DNA of 64,000 bases from CAZSHG01 sp964606695 [NCBI: uncultured bacterium] (GTDB lineage: Bacteria > UBP14 > UBA6098). The notes under the pieces are model-generated. The model was not told where the DNA came from and did not search any database. It worked only from the letters and a program-made list of their open reading frames with translations. The stretch is taken from positions 1 through 64,000 of the forward strand of contig CAZSHG010000010.1 of the NCBI GenBank assembly GCA_964606695.1. Direction: 5' to 3'. Below, piece after piece: positions 52,545-60,638 of the stretch; within the stretch, counting starts at the first letter, position 1, and the number at the start of each line of letters is the position of its first letter. The position numbers and the translations under genes were made by a program.

Positions 52545-52573
52545 CAAAAAGAGGATACGACGTCGTATCCTCT
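52545..52573 (-). terminator. Intra-operon terminator/attenuator after TusA
   Basis: A perfect 24-bp palindrome at 52550-52573 (AGAGGATACGA and its complement) is followed on the minus strand by TTTTTG. It lies 11 bp after the TusA stop and before the MvhD gene. It would let TusA be made in excess over the electron-transfer genes if read-through is partial. Confidence 0.75.
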
Positions 52574-52583
52574 CGAGTGCAAA

Positions 52584-52808
52584 TTAAAACTGAATTTGCG
52601 CAGTGAATTTACCCGTTCCGTCGTCGTTACAGAACAGAAGGGTCTTGCCGGTCTTGCTTGCCCACGCCTTGACATCGTCGGGGAAAGAGTGACAGTCCGC
52701 GAGAACTTCCAGAACGTCGCCTGGTTGAAGATCCCGCGCCTCCGCGGCGACCTTCAATATAGGCTGGGGGCATTTTAGGCCGAGCGTGTCCAGTGTTTTC
52801 GTTGCCAT
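52584..52808 (-). CDS. TusA-family sulfur carrier (Hdr-linked)
   Basis: The product is 74 residues. AGGAGG stands six to seven bases before the ATG. The sulfur-binding motif is LDTLGLKCPQPILKVAAEA. It is the first gene of the 25-kb locus, which is followed by three MvhD and three HdrA groups. TusA carries a persulfide on the CP Cys. In bacterial sHdr sulfur oxidation TusA feeds the Hdr-like complex, although the Hdr genes here are of the methanogen/Flox kind. I infer that sulfur is delivered to, or received from, the HdrA-type complexes. Confidence 0.9.
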   Translation of the reverse strand: MATKTLDTLGLKCPQPILKVAAEARDLQPGDVLEVLADCHSFPDDVKAWASKTGKTLLFCNDDGTGKFTAQIQF

Positions 52809-52830
52809 GTTGTTCCTCCTGGGTTATAGC

Positions 52831-52845
52831 GGAGCGTAGCGCTCC
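52831..52845 (-). promoter_or_regulatory. 5'-UTR hairpin ahead of TusA
   Basis: GGAGCG-TAG-CGCTCC forms a six-pair stem just upstream of the strong AGGAGG site of TusA. It may protect the 5' end or bind a regulator. The small size makes it weak evidence. Confidence 0.35.
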
Positions 52846-52861
52846 ATTAATATATGCACTT

Positions 52862-53230
52862 ATTACGATATTCGGTTATGGTCATAGCTCGATAATACAA
52901 TTAGTCTGTCTAAAGAAGTTTTGAATAGCTGAACTACGCGACTTTCAAAAAAGGACGATGAATAAAATTGGTCGGCGAAATACGAGGCCCTTCGGTTGCT
53001 TTTGGAGACCCACAAAAATTTCCAAAGACCCAAAGAAACTCCAATATATGAACGAGATAAAATAACGCAAGAAAAAAACGCAAACTTTGTGAATTTTTTC
53101 GCGTTATTTCTGCAGGACATTGATATAACGACATCCGGAAGAGAAAAAAAACAGTTCCGTCCGCGAAATCGGCACCTTGGGGGCGTGGCCCCAGACGCGC
53201 CCTTTTGTGTCACGGGCAACGTAGGGTAAG
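52862..53230. other. Intergenic region upstream of the sulfur locus
   Basis: About 370 bp has no convincing gene. It holds a nine-bp inverted repeat (AAATAACGC at 53060-53068 and GCGTTATTT at 53101-53109) with adjoining A and T runs, and a GGGGC...GCCCC hairpin near 53180. The promoter of the 25-kb locus should lie in the first 100 bp. No clear -35/-10 pair stood out. Confidence 0.45.
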
Positions 53231-53231
53231 G

Positions 53232-53467
53232 TTAGAAATCCTGGCCTAAGGAAATAGCATCGACGATTCGTCCGTTCACATCGAACACCTTTATTTGTAT
53301 TTGTATGCCGGACATTCCTGTCTGGCCGGTGGCGTCTTGAACCTACAGGAATGTCTGTTCTATCGAGATTTTGGCCGCGGAATTGAAGGGATTCGAGTAA
53401 ACGGAAATTGCGAAGAGCAGAAGGAGGAGCAGAATAATTGCGGATTAATTGGGGTTTTGTTTCCCAT
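53232..53467 (-). pseudogene. Decayed sorted-protein gene interrupted by a hairpin element
   Basis: After an ATG and a frame change the minus strand encodes IILLLLLLFAISVYS, a signal peptide, joined straight to NPFNSAAKISIE, the start of a type IX sorting domain. It is then cut by a stop codon inside an inserted hairpin (perfect 11-bp arms GACATTCCTGT 53311-53321 and ACAGGAATGTC 53345-53355), and resumes in the same frame as IQIKVFDVNGRIVDAISLG. The body of the protein is missing. It is a deletion derivative with an element inserted in the sorting domain. Confidence 0.7.
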
Positions 53468-53496
53468 TAGCCTACTAACATAAAAGGCGAATATCG

Positions 53497-53531
53497 CAAA
53501 AAAATGCCCTCCATGGGGCGGGAGGGCATTT
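53497..53531 (-). terminator. Rho-independent terminator of the OmpA gene
   Basis: Perfect arms AATGCCCTCC (53503-53512) and GGAGGGCATT (53521-53530) are followed on the minus strand by seven T. It lies 23 bp after the stop. Confidence 0.85.
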
Positions 53532-53553
53532 GCGAAGGGAGAGGGGATTATTT

Positions 53554-54897
53554 TCAGTTGATCTTCTTGAATTCGACGCGCCGGTTTTTGGCTCTGCCTT
53601 CCTCGGTAGCGTTGTCGGCTATGGGCATGGATTCGCCGTAGCCCTGCGCTGTCAGGTTGGCGGGAATCACGTTGAAATTCCCGGCGATGTAGTTCTTGAC
53701 CGCTTTCGCTCTGCGTTCGGAGAGCTTTTCGTTGTAGGATTCGGTTCCGATGGAGTCGGTGTGTCCGGCGATTTCGATTACCCATCCGGGGTGTTTTTCG
53801 AGCACGCCGCCGATTTTGTCGAGCAGGCCGTAGGAATCTGGCGTGATCTCGTCGGAGTTGAACTCGAAGAGGATGTCGTTAGTTATGAATACGCCTCTAT
53901 CGACGAAATCCTTCTCGACGTTAATTTCCTGCACCGGCCTGCGTTCGCGGCGCGGGCAACCTCTCTCGTTGACGATTGTTCCGATCGGGGTTCCGGGGCA
54001 CATATCCCATGGATCCCAGACGCCGTCGCCGTCGGTGTCCTCGTATTTGACCGGTTTCGGGCTGAACCCTATTGCGAGCTGGATGCCGACGTTTCGGATG
54101 AAGCTGGATTTATCCTCGATTTCGAGTATGGGGACTTCTGCGAAGCCATAATTCTCGATTTCATTATAAACCGGGGATGAGCCGAGGTCGAGCGTGATGT
54201 CGCCCTCTATGAAGACTGAGGGGGATAGTGGGTATCGCGCGGTCAGGCCGGTGGAGATTCCGAATGCGGTCGCGCTTTCGTTGTAAACGTAGATCAAACC
54301 GCCGGCTTCGGCGAACCAGGTATCGACGCCGTTGTCGTAGGTTTCGACTGTCGGCACGACATAGAAGACCTCGTAATTATCCATGTAGATCGCCGGGCCG
54401 ATGAGGAAGCCAAGGCCGGACTGGAGATTGTCGCCGAAGGAAAACTGTAGCGACGGGGCGATTTTGAAGGTCGAGTAACCGCCGTCGTCGTTGGGCGGTT
54501 CGAATTCGACGCTGATGTCGCGATGTTCATCCGAGTAGGAATCGTAGAGGTGGTAGTCGAGAAAAGCTTTTGTCTTGATCGATCCGGCGAAGTAGTCCAG
54601 GTCAAGTCGGGTTCCCAACGAATTGCTGAACCAGTATCCGATGAAACCTCCGCCGCCGATACGCATGCCGGGCGTGACGTCCCAATGTGTGGTCATCGTC
54701 CTCACCTCGAAAAAAGGCAGTGCGCCAGCATTGTCGAACCATCCGCCGTTGAAGCCGTTGCCTGAGTATTCGTTGGATTCCCAATCTCCAGCGATAGGCA
54801 TGTCGAAATTGAGCTTAAGGCCGAAATCGACCGTTCCCTGCGCGAGCAATATCGCTGAGAATAGGCAAATCGTCAGGATTAATAAGGACACTCTCAT
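53554..54897 (-). CDS. OmpA-family outer-membrane protein
   Basis: The product is about 447 residues. The start is the ATG of MRVSLLILTICLF, with AAAGGGG four bases upstream. After the signal peptide comes a beta-barrel of about 280 residues (VDFGLKLNFDMPI...IQLAIGFSPKPV), then a thrombospondin type-3-like calcium motif (DTDGDGVWDPWDMCPGTPIG), then a C-terminal OmpA peptidoglycan-binding domain (VIEIAGHTDSIGTESYNEKL, SERRAKAVKNYI, NRRVEFKKIN). Both key OmpA residues are present (HTDSIG and SERRA). The role is anchoring the outer membrane to peptidoglycan. It is transcribed away from the BatA-like gene; the 147-bp gap between them must hold both promoters. Confidence 0.9.
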   Translation of the reverse strand: MRVSLLILTICLFSAILLAQGTVDFGLKLNFDMPIAGDWESNEYSGNGFNGGWFDNAGALPFFEVRTMTTHWDVTPGMRIGGGGFIGYWFSNSLGTRLDLDYFAGSIKTKAFLDYHLYDSYSDEHRDISVEFEPPNDDGGYSTFKIAPSLQFSFGDNLQSGLGFLIGPAIYMDNYEVFYVVPTVETYDNGVDTWFAEAGGLIYVYNESATAFGISTGLTARYPLSPSVFIEGDITLDLGSSPVYNEIENYGFAEVPILEIEDKSSFIRNVGIQLAIGFSPKPVKYEDTDGDGVWDPWDMCPGTPIGTIVNERGCPRRERRPVQEINVEKDFVDRGVFITNDILFEFNSDEITPDSYGLLDKIGGVLEKHPGWVIEIAGHTDSIGTESYNEKLSERRAKAVKNYIAGNFNVIPANLTAQGYGESMPIADNATEEGRAKNRRVEFKKIN

Positions 54898-55044
54898 AGT
54901 TCCCCTTTGCATTAGGTTATCATGTAACTATGCGCAAGATAATTTGCGCTATAGGGGCTGTCAAGAGATAATAGATGTTCGGCTTGACCGACGCGTTTCT
55001 TTTCCATATAATAGGGCTTGATTTGAGTTGAAACGAGATTTTAT

Positions 55045-57132
55045 ATGCTGACTTTTCTTAACAATATATTTCTCCCGGCGCTTACCGCAGTGGTTCTGCC
55101 GATATTGATTCACCTTTTCACGCGCAGGCGTTTGAAAAGGCAGAAATGGCCTTCTCTGCGATTCCTGCTCGAGATCCAGAAAAAGCAGATGAAGCGGATG
55201 AAGCTCAAACAGATACTCCTTCTGATTTTGCGAACGCTGATACTGCTACTGGTGATAGGCGCGTTTGCGAGACCTGCGATACGCGGCGTTTTCAGCGGGG
55301 GAGTCGGGGCACACGAGAATACTGCGGTTGCACTGTTAATCGATCGGTCTTATTCGATGGGGCAGGAGGCCGCGGGAGTAGACCTCTTCGTTCGTGCGAA
55401 ACATCTTGCGGGGGATATTTTGATGTTGTTGAAGGAGGGGGACGAGCTTTTGGTAATTCCCTTCGACGAGAAAGCGGCGCCGGTTACGGCACAGCCGACT
55501 CGGTTTATTTCCGGGGCGCAGGAGGTGGTGGACAGTCTGGAGATTTCCGACGCCGGAACGGACGTTTGGATAGCGATTGCCACAGCTGTCGAGAGATTGG
55601 ATGAGAGCCGGTTATTGCATAAGGAGATTTATGTTTTGACAGACTACCGCGCCGAGGGCTGGCGAAGATCCGGTCGGCTTGAAATCCCGGACAGGACGAG
55701 ATTATACGCGATTACTATCGAACCTGACGACGAACGTAATCTGGGATGTTCCGGCCTCGAGTTCCCCCGGGCACTTTTACAAAAGAAAGTTCCATTCGAT
55801 ATAACGGCTACGGTCAGGAGTTTCGCGCCTAATCCGGTTTCCAACCACGTAGTGGATTTGTATATCGACGATCAGAGGATCGCTCAGGGCTCGGTGGATT
55901 TACTCCCCGGAGGCGCGGTTCAGGTAATACTGAGAGGGCGAGTGGAAAGCGGCGGCTACCATTACGGCATAGTCGAACTGGAGGGCGACGCGCTCCCGGC
56001 GGATAATAATCGATATTTTTCGATACGAATCCCGAAAACGCTGGACGTTCTCGTGGTTGGCGGGGCGGAAGCGGGATTTATTCAAAAGGCTCTATCGCCT
56101 ATGGAGGACGATTTCTTCGATGTTAAGCGCATCGATTATTCGCGTCTTGGCGGCGAACAGCTTTCGCAATACGACGTTTTGATTCTATCCGATCCGCCCG
56201 TGTTGACATCGGCTATGGGGAATACTATTCAGGGATTTGCGGAACGCGGGGGAGGACTGATAGTTTTACTGGGAGGTTCCGATGACCCGGAAAAGGCCTT
56301 CAGCTCGATTTTCGAGGAAGAAACCGAATTTGATATAATGTCGGCCATCGGCGAGGAGGGTGGCGCGGGAAGATTCGAGCTCGCCACCGCCGATTTCGAT
56401 CATCCCGTTTTCATGCCTTATAAAGACGAGGGATTGCCGGATGTAAATTTCCGCAGGATAGCCGCTATAGAGAAAGCGCCGTTGTCGTTACTAACTCTTT
56501 CCAATGGCTTACCCGCTGTTTCCGAGGGGGAAATGGGAGATGGAAAAGCGGCTATTTGTGCTTTCTCGGCGAATTTAAAATATGGAAATATCGCCACGAC
56601 GGGTTTCTTTGTTCCGCTGGTTCACAGGCTGACACAGTATGTTGCCAGAGACATCGCGGCTTTCGATCCGGGGTATATTGTAGGCGATATGGCGGTGCGA
56701 AATCTCGACGATTACCCTGTAGGATCGGGTGCCGCAAAGGTCGTTTTCCCCGACGGTTCGGCGAATTATGTTACGCCGAGGTTCGGAGCCGGAAAGGCGG
56801 TTTTAACCACGCAAGAACTCGATCAGGCCGGGATTTACAGGATTTACGCCGATACGACTCTCGTAGATTTATTCGCTGTTAATTCCGATATTTCAGAAAG
56901 CGAACCTGAGTCATTGGAAAAGGACGTAATCGAAGATGCGGTCCCCATTGTCTGGTTGGATAACGAGGGCAAAATCGAGGAGGACATATTGGCCGCCAGA
57001 TACGGCAAGGAACTACATCATGGGATGCTCGTTCTCGCTTTTTTATTGATGTTCGCCGAACTTGCGTTGGGTAGCAGTTGGCGGCGACAGAGGGATTTAT
57101 CGGGTTCCATCGAAAAACACGGGGCTCTTTAG
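55045..57132 (+). CDS. BatA-type membrane protein with von Willebrand A domain
   Basis: The product is 695 residues. The N-terminus has the aerotolerance-regulator double membrane domain (FLPALTAVVLPILIHLFTRR; WPSLRFLLEIQKKQ; ILLLILRTLILLLVIGAFAR). A vWA domain follows with the metal-binding DRSYSMG and VLTDYRAEGW. The middle contains a glutamine-amidotransferase-like region (DVLVVGGAEAGFIQKAL; GGGLIVLLGGSDDPEK). A C-terminal membrane helix (MLVLAFLLMFAELALG) ends the chain. This layout is widespread in the FCB group, usually beside MoxR ATPase genes, which are missing here. The function is unproven. The double-hairpin repeat follows the stop by 11 bp. Confidence 0.85.
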   Translation: MLTFLNNIFLPALTAVVLPILIHLFTRRRLKRQKWPSLRFLLEIQKKQMKRMKLKQILLLILRTLILLLVIGAFARPAIRGVFSGGVGAHENTAVALLIDRSYSMGQEAAGVDLFVRAKHLAGDILMLLKEGDELLVIPFDEKAAPVTAQPTRFISGAQEVVDSLEISDAGTDVWIAIATAVERLDESRLLHKEIYVLTDYRAEGWRRSGRLEIPDRTRLYAITIEPDDERNLGCSGLEFPRALLQKKVPFDITATVRSFAPNPVSNHVVDLYIDDQRIAQGSVDLLPGGAVQVILRGRVESGGYHYGIVELEGDALPADNNRYFSIRIPKTLDVLVVGGAEAGFIQKALSPMEDDFFDVKRIDYSRLGGEQLSQYDVLILSDPPVLTSAMGNTIQGFAERGGGLIVLLGGSDDPEKAFSSIFEEETEFDIMSAIGEEGGAGRFELATADFDHPVFMPYKDEGLPDVNFRRIAAIEKAPLSLLTLSNGLPAVSEGEMGDGKAAICAFSANLKYGNIATTGFFVPLVHRLTQYVARDIAAFDPGYIVGDMAVRNLDDYPVGSGAAKVVFPDGSANYVTPRFGAGKAVLTTQELDQAGIYRIYADTTLVDLFAVNSDISESEPESLEKDVIEDAVPIVWLDNEGKIEEDILAARYGKELHHGMLVLAFLLMFAELALGSSWRRQRDLSGSIEKHGAL

Positions 57133-57143
57133 TTACGCCGAAA

Positions 57144-57308
57144 GAGGTTGTCACGATTCTTGCTATCGGTTTTCTTCATTTCCTAAGGTCAGTTCTGGCA
57201 AGAATCGTGCCAACCTCCTTGTAAAACGCTCGCTGTCACGGCGTTTGCCAAGATTTCCCTTTAGCCACAGATTTCCTTTTATTTGCAAACGTCGCGCCAG
57301 CGAGCGTT
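57144..57308. repeat. Double-hairpin dispersed repeat, copy 2
   Basis: Stem 1 pairs 57144-57165 with 57196-57217; stem 2 pairs 57225-57248 with 57285-57308 (21 of 24 positions). The 5' arms have TGTCAC and the 3' arms GTGCCA or GCGCCA, the same asymmetry as copy 1 at 13367. The end of the element provides part of the stop codon of the convergent lipoprotein gene. Confidence 0.8.
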
Positions 57309-58110
57309 AATCATCTTCCCGGTCTTTACGCGATTCCCATAAGAGAGCTTCGCCGGCCCATTTCGACGCGAGGGCTTTTTCGCCGTTATCGCGGTAGTAT
57401 TCTGCGAGTTTAAGGGCTATTTCCGAGGCGAGTTCGGCGTTGCCGAACCCTGCCGATGCGCTATAAACGTATTTGTAATCCTTGATGGCTTTTGCGGGGG
57501 AATCGGCGAATATTTGGTTTGCGTTTCTGTAGCGATTGGTCATTTCAGCGCCGAATTCGTCGAGTAATTTTTCCGCCCGGGATGTATAGGGCTGAAGATT
57601 TGGCGGGACTTCGACGGTATCTGGACGGGAAGTTAGCCGCATTAAATAAGCTATTGCGACTCCGGGGCTGTCGGGGGGAACGGTTTCGGCGGTTAGCAGT
57701 AGTGCGTCGGCGAGAGGGAATGGATCGCCACGATATGCGTGGAGGCTATCCGACCACTGCAGGTAACGGTTGGCTGTCGCGTATGCGGAATCGGAATATT
57801 CTTCCGGGCTATCGCTTTTAATAGAGTAATCGAGATAGGTCAATACCAGGTTTTTGTATGATTGAGCTCGAAGAACGTCGTTGCCGAAGGTTTTTGAGAC
57901 GTTTAGAAGCCAGTAATACGCTGAAGTCCGGCATTCCAGGTTCGAACATAGGGAAGCCGCCGAATCGATATGGGCTGTCGCGGACCTGAAATTTGAAGAG
58001 TCATAAGCCTGTCGAGCTATCGTCCTATGTCGCTCGATTTCGGCCTTGTTGCCCGCACAGGCAAGGATAAGTATGGCTACGAATAAAAGCGCAGAAGTTA
58101 TGTTTCTCAT
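57307..58110 (-). CDS. Lipoprotein with helical repeats, unknown function
   Basis: The product is 267 residues. The start ATG (MRNITSALLF) has GGAG six bases before it and overlaps the upstream stop (TGATG). The lipobox is LILACAGNK. The rest is predominantly helical, with TPR-like segments (RQAYDSSNFRSATAHIDSA, ASEIALKLAEYYRDNGEKAL), suggesting protein-protein contacts at the inner face of the outer membrane. It is the last gene of a five-gene operon with two PAP2 enzymes. I do not recognise a family. Confidence 0.7.
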   Translation of the reverse strand: MRNITSALLFVAILILACAGNKAEIERHRTIARQAYDSSNFRSATAHIDSAASLCSNLECRTSAYYWLLNVSKTFGNDVLRAQSYKNLVLTYLDYSIKSDSPEEYSDSAYATANRYLQWSDSLHAYRGDPFPLADALLLTAETVPPDSPGVAIAYLMRLTSRPDTVEVPPNLQPYTSRAEKLLDEFGAEMTNRYRNANQIFADSPAKAIKDYKYVYSASAGFGNAELASEIALKLAEYYRDNGEKALASKWAGEALLWESRKDREDD

Positions 58111-58925
58111 CAAAAACTCCATGTTATATTAATTCCCATAGGATATGCGGATACCTGTCCGGTCGGGATTCTCCCTTCGGCCTGTGAGTGCTGGTAATAA
58201 AACGTCCCCGCGCCTACGGCGGTTCCGAGCACAGCGCCGGAAAGGACTTCATCCCACCTATGAGCATTGTCCTCGACTCTCGAATATCCAACCCATCCGG
58301 CGGTGCCGATCAGAATAGCCGTGAAAAAGCCTCTGGCTATTTTTTCGGATTCGCTTTCGGAATCTACGGCCTGCCATAGATATAGGGAGAGGTAGGAAGC
58401 CACGGCGAAACTAGTGCTGGTATGGCCGCTGGGGAAACTGTCTCTAATGCGTGTTTCGTCGTATCCCGCGGCCTGCCGAGCGTCGGCGTTGGGACGGTAA
58501 CGTCCGGTAATGTCTTTTCCGAGTGTCGTCAGGAAGGAGTTCAACGCTACTGTTTGCACCAGGCCTTTAGTATAAATATATCGGGTTTCCAGATCGTTTT
58601 GCGATGGCGGTATCGCTATAACTCCAGCTCCGGCGAGGGCGCTAACCGACATCAGCCAGGAATTGGGCACGGTTTCCGGGACTAACGGTTTGTCCGTTTC
58701 GCCGACGATTAACGGCTCGTCGGTGAAAGGGCCAGATTTCCAGCAGGCGTAGGCACCGGCACCGGCGGAGCACGTCAGGCTCCATTCAACCGTCTCGCGT
58801 TTCCAATCGAGGGCGAAAGTGTTAGAATTCAATAACAGAAGTGTTACAAAAATATAACACCCTATAGCCAGTATTTTCTGATGATTCTGGATAGTTCCTC
58901 TCCGTTTATCAATTCGATAGGGCAC
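58110..58925 (-). CDS. PAP2-superfamily phosphatase, periplasmic type
   Basis: The product is up to 271 residues. The three acid-phosphatase motifs are complete: KDITGRYRP, PSGHTS and SRVEDNAHRWDEVLSG. An N-terminal hydrophobic segment (ILAIGCYIFVTLLLL) is a signal or anchor. The frame as given overlaps the Mrr-like gene by 64 bp; a start downstream of the overlap without ATG is possible but I see none better. Likely substrates are lipid phosphates such as undecaprenyl pyrophosphate or phosphatidylglycerol phosphate, but the sequence does not say which. Confidence 0.85.
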   Translation of the reverse strand: MPYRIDKRRGTIQNHQKILAIGCYIFVTLLLLNSNTFALDWKRETVEWSLTCSAGAGAYACWKSGPFTDEPLIVGETDKPLVPETVPNSWLMSVSALAGAGVIAIPPSQNDLETRYIYTKGLVQTVALNSFLTTLGKDITGRYRPNADARQAAGYDETRIRDSFPSGHTSTSFAVASYLSLYLWQAVDSESESEKIARGFFTAILIGTAGWVGYSRVEDNAHRWDEVLSGAVLGTAVGAGTFYYQHSQAEGRIPTGQVSAYPMGINITWSF

Positions 58926-59422
58926 TTTTCCGCCTGTTCGATAGCCTGCCGTGTGAAATCCGACGTCGTTATCAACACAGCCTGATCAGCGCCGAAATGC
59001 GGCATCGCTCCTATTAGCTGTTGAATCCATCTATTGCCGACTTTGCGAGATTCTTCGTATCGTTTAGCACCTATTATCAGAGTTACTCCTTTCTTTCGTG
59101 CAACGACGTCCGCGCCGTAATCCCCTCCGCCCGATGTCATTTCGATTTTGTATCCGCGTTTTTTGAATATCTCCGCGCATAACATCTCGAATTCTTCCGG
59201 GGTCGCAAGATGCGGATTGCGAAGTTTTTTCGTCCTTAAAGGCCCTCTGCTTCCGACGACCAATCTCAATCCGATAATCCATATCGCAATCGCAATAGCC
59301 ACGGCATAGAGAAGCGATTCGTGGATTTCGAGTCCTGCCTTGCAGTGTAGTCTCCATGCGCCGACTCCGAAAAGAGCGAGCGAGATTATCGTCCAGAACC
59401 AGAACCTGACCGGGCGGGACAT
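58862..59422 (-). CDS. Membrane-anchored Mrr-like nuclease-fold protein
   Basis: The product is 186 residues. GGAG stands before the ATG. Two membrane helices (FWFWTIISLALFGVGAW and SLLYAVAIAIAIWIIGL) are followed by an Mrr-type endonuclease fold (LATPEEFEMLCAEIFKKRGY, GGGDYGADVVARKKGVTLII, AKRYEESRKVGNRWIQQLIG). The catalytic Asp (GADVV) is present. In the second motif the usual QxK (for example VQCKRW) reads GAK, so one active-site residue is lost. It is in an operon with PAP2 genes rather than a methyltransferase. It may be a nucleic-acid-binding or regulatory derivative; activity is uncertain. Confidence 0.8.
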   Translation of the reverse strand: MSRPVRFWFWTIISLALFGVGAWRLHCKAGLEIHESLLYAVAIAIAIWIIGLRLVVGSRGPLRTKKLRNPHLATPEEFEMLCAEIFKKRGYKIEMTSGGGDYGADVVARKKGVTLIIGAKRYEESRKVGNRWIQQLIGAMPHFGADQAVLITTSDFTRQAIEQAEKCPIELINGEELSRIIRKYWL

Positions 59423-59424
59423 GA

Positions 59425-59931
59425 TTATTCTCCGGACTTCGATTTCGGAGATGATAACCGTTCGCCGGGCGTCAATAATATACGAATCCTATCTTTATCG
59501 CCACCGTGGACATAATCTTCTAATGCTATCCCAATAACTATTGGGGTTAACGGATAATCCTCTTCGAGTGGCATCGCTGTGCCGATTCCCCCCGACGCTA
59601 CCAGCCATTCGCCGGTATTAACGCTATCGACACTCCCGTCTATCAGGACTTCGACTTCGCCGCCGACGGCCACCCGAAGCGAATCCAGAGAATCGAGAGA
59701 CGCAACGCCTATAATGTTGGGATCATAGGGCGTTACGGAACGTCCCAATGTAGGTTGTTTTCGGTCGGGGATAATCGACAGAACCTCGCCCGGAGTGGCG
59801 TTTTTCGGGATCGTATAATCTCCGTAAACAATATTCCATCCGGGAATATTAATCATCGATGGGATAGGAGGTTCCTCGGCGAAAATGGAGAAACATAAAA
59901 TGAATAGTATTACAAGTATCGATTTACTCAT
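59425..59931 (-). CDS. Exported protein resembling fibre C-terminal domains
   Basis: The product is 168 residues, with signal peptide MSKSILVILFILCFSIFA. The body has VGGEVEVLIDGSVDSVNTGE, LVASGGIGTAMP and PIVIGIALEDY, a layout of small beta domains found at the ends of phage-fibre-type and S74-like proteins. Its start overlaps the previous gene by 8 bp. The function in this operon is unknown. The similarity is by pattern only. Confidence 0.6.
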   Translation of the reverse strand: MSKSILVILFILCFSIFAEEPPIPSMINIPGWNIVYGDYTIPKNATPGEVLSIIPDRKQPTLGRSVTPYDPNIIGVASLDSLDSLRVAVGGEVEVLIDGSVDSVNTGEWLVASGGIGTAMPLEEDYPLTPIVIGIALEDYVHGGDKDRIRILLTPGERLSSPKSKSGE

Positions 59932-60559
59932 TATCTATTTTCTTATCCTTAAAAATCACATTATAAGTCAGGAGATACCCCAGAAAAGCCACAGCGATAC
60001 CGCCCGGGAAATCTACAAACCAATGCTGTTTGATGAAAAGAGTGGATAGGCTTATACATAAGGCTATGAAGAAACCAATGTAGCCATATATCCTGTTTCT
60101 TCTGAAGAAGACCAGCGCGGCTGTCCAGCTATAAGCCACATGTTGGCTGGGGAAGCAGTTGTATGGGTTATCCCCCCGGTAAATCGCTTTCAACAATCTG
60201 GCGGATAAGTCTTCATTGATGATCTTCGGACGATTTATTCCCGTTCGCCAGAAGAAATAGAAAGTGAGCGTAATGGCCGCGGTTATTAAAAAAAATGTGA
60301 ATGCCCTATATAGTTCTTTCCTGTTTCGGAGGAATAAAAAGGGTAGGAAGATAAAGGGAAAATACAGGTAATAAAACCACACCCAGTGCCTGTTGTAGGG
60401 GATCATACCGTCGATTACCGTGGAGAGGAACGTGGCGTCCTCGCCGTCGTGCATGCGATTGATGGATAGATAGCCCAGACTGGTAATAATTGCGAGGATA
60501 ATAATCACCGCGATTTTTTGAACCCAGAAGAGGTATTCATTTTTTTCAGACTGCGTCAT
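59924..60559 (-). CDS. PAP2-family integral membrane protein (Aur1-like)
   Basis: The product is about 211 residues. The start is the ATG of MTQSEKNEYLFW; a TTG four codons earlier is less likely. It has six membrane segments. PAP2 motifs are NPYNCFPSQHVAYSW and TLFIKQHWFVDFPGG, as in the inositol-phosphorylceramide-synthase/PAP2_3 branch. These enzymes move or remove phospholipid head groups. It is the first gene of the operon, which also encodes a classical PAP2 phosphatase, so two steps on lipid phosphates may be linked. Confidence 0.8.
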   Translation of the reverse strand: MTQSEKNEYLFWVQKIAVIIILAIITSLGYLSINRMHDGEDATFLSTVIDGMIPYNRHWVWFYYLYFPFIFLPFLFLRNRKELYRAFTFFLITAAITLTFYFFWRTGINRPKIINEDLSARLLKAIYRGDNPYNCFPSQHVAYSWTAALVFFRRNRIYGYIGFFIALCISLSTLFIKQHWFVDFPGGIAVAFLGYLLTYNVIFKDKKIDNE

Positions 60560-60638
60560 GGCGATTTCCAATATATATGCGATTTCGTTTTAGGCAAGTG
60601 CAAGAATTATCGACGATTGGTATAATTTTTGTAGTTCA

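Noticed and set aside
27921-52808. Classical sHdr sulfur-oxidation locus
   Set aside because: No HdrB-like CCG proteins and no lipoate-binding protein gene are present; HdrA proteins are of the MvhD/Flox-associated kind.
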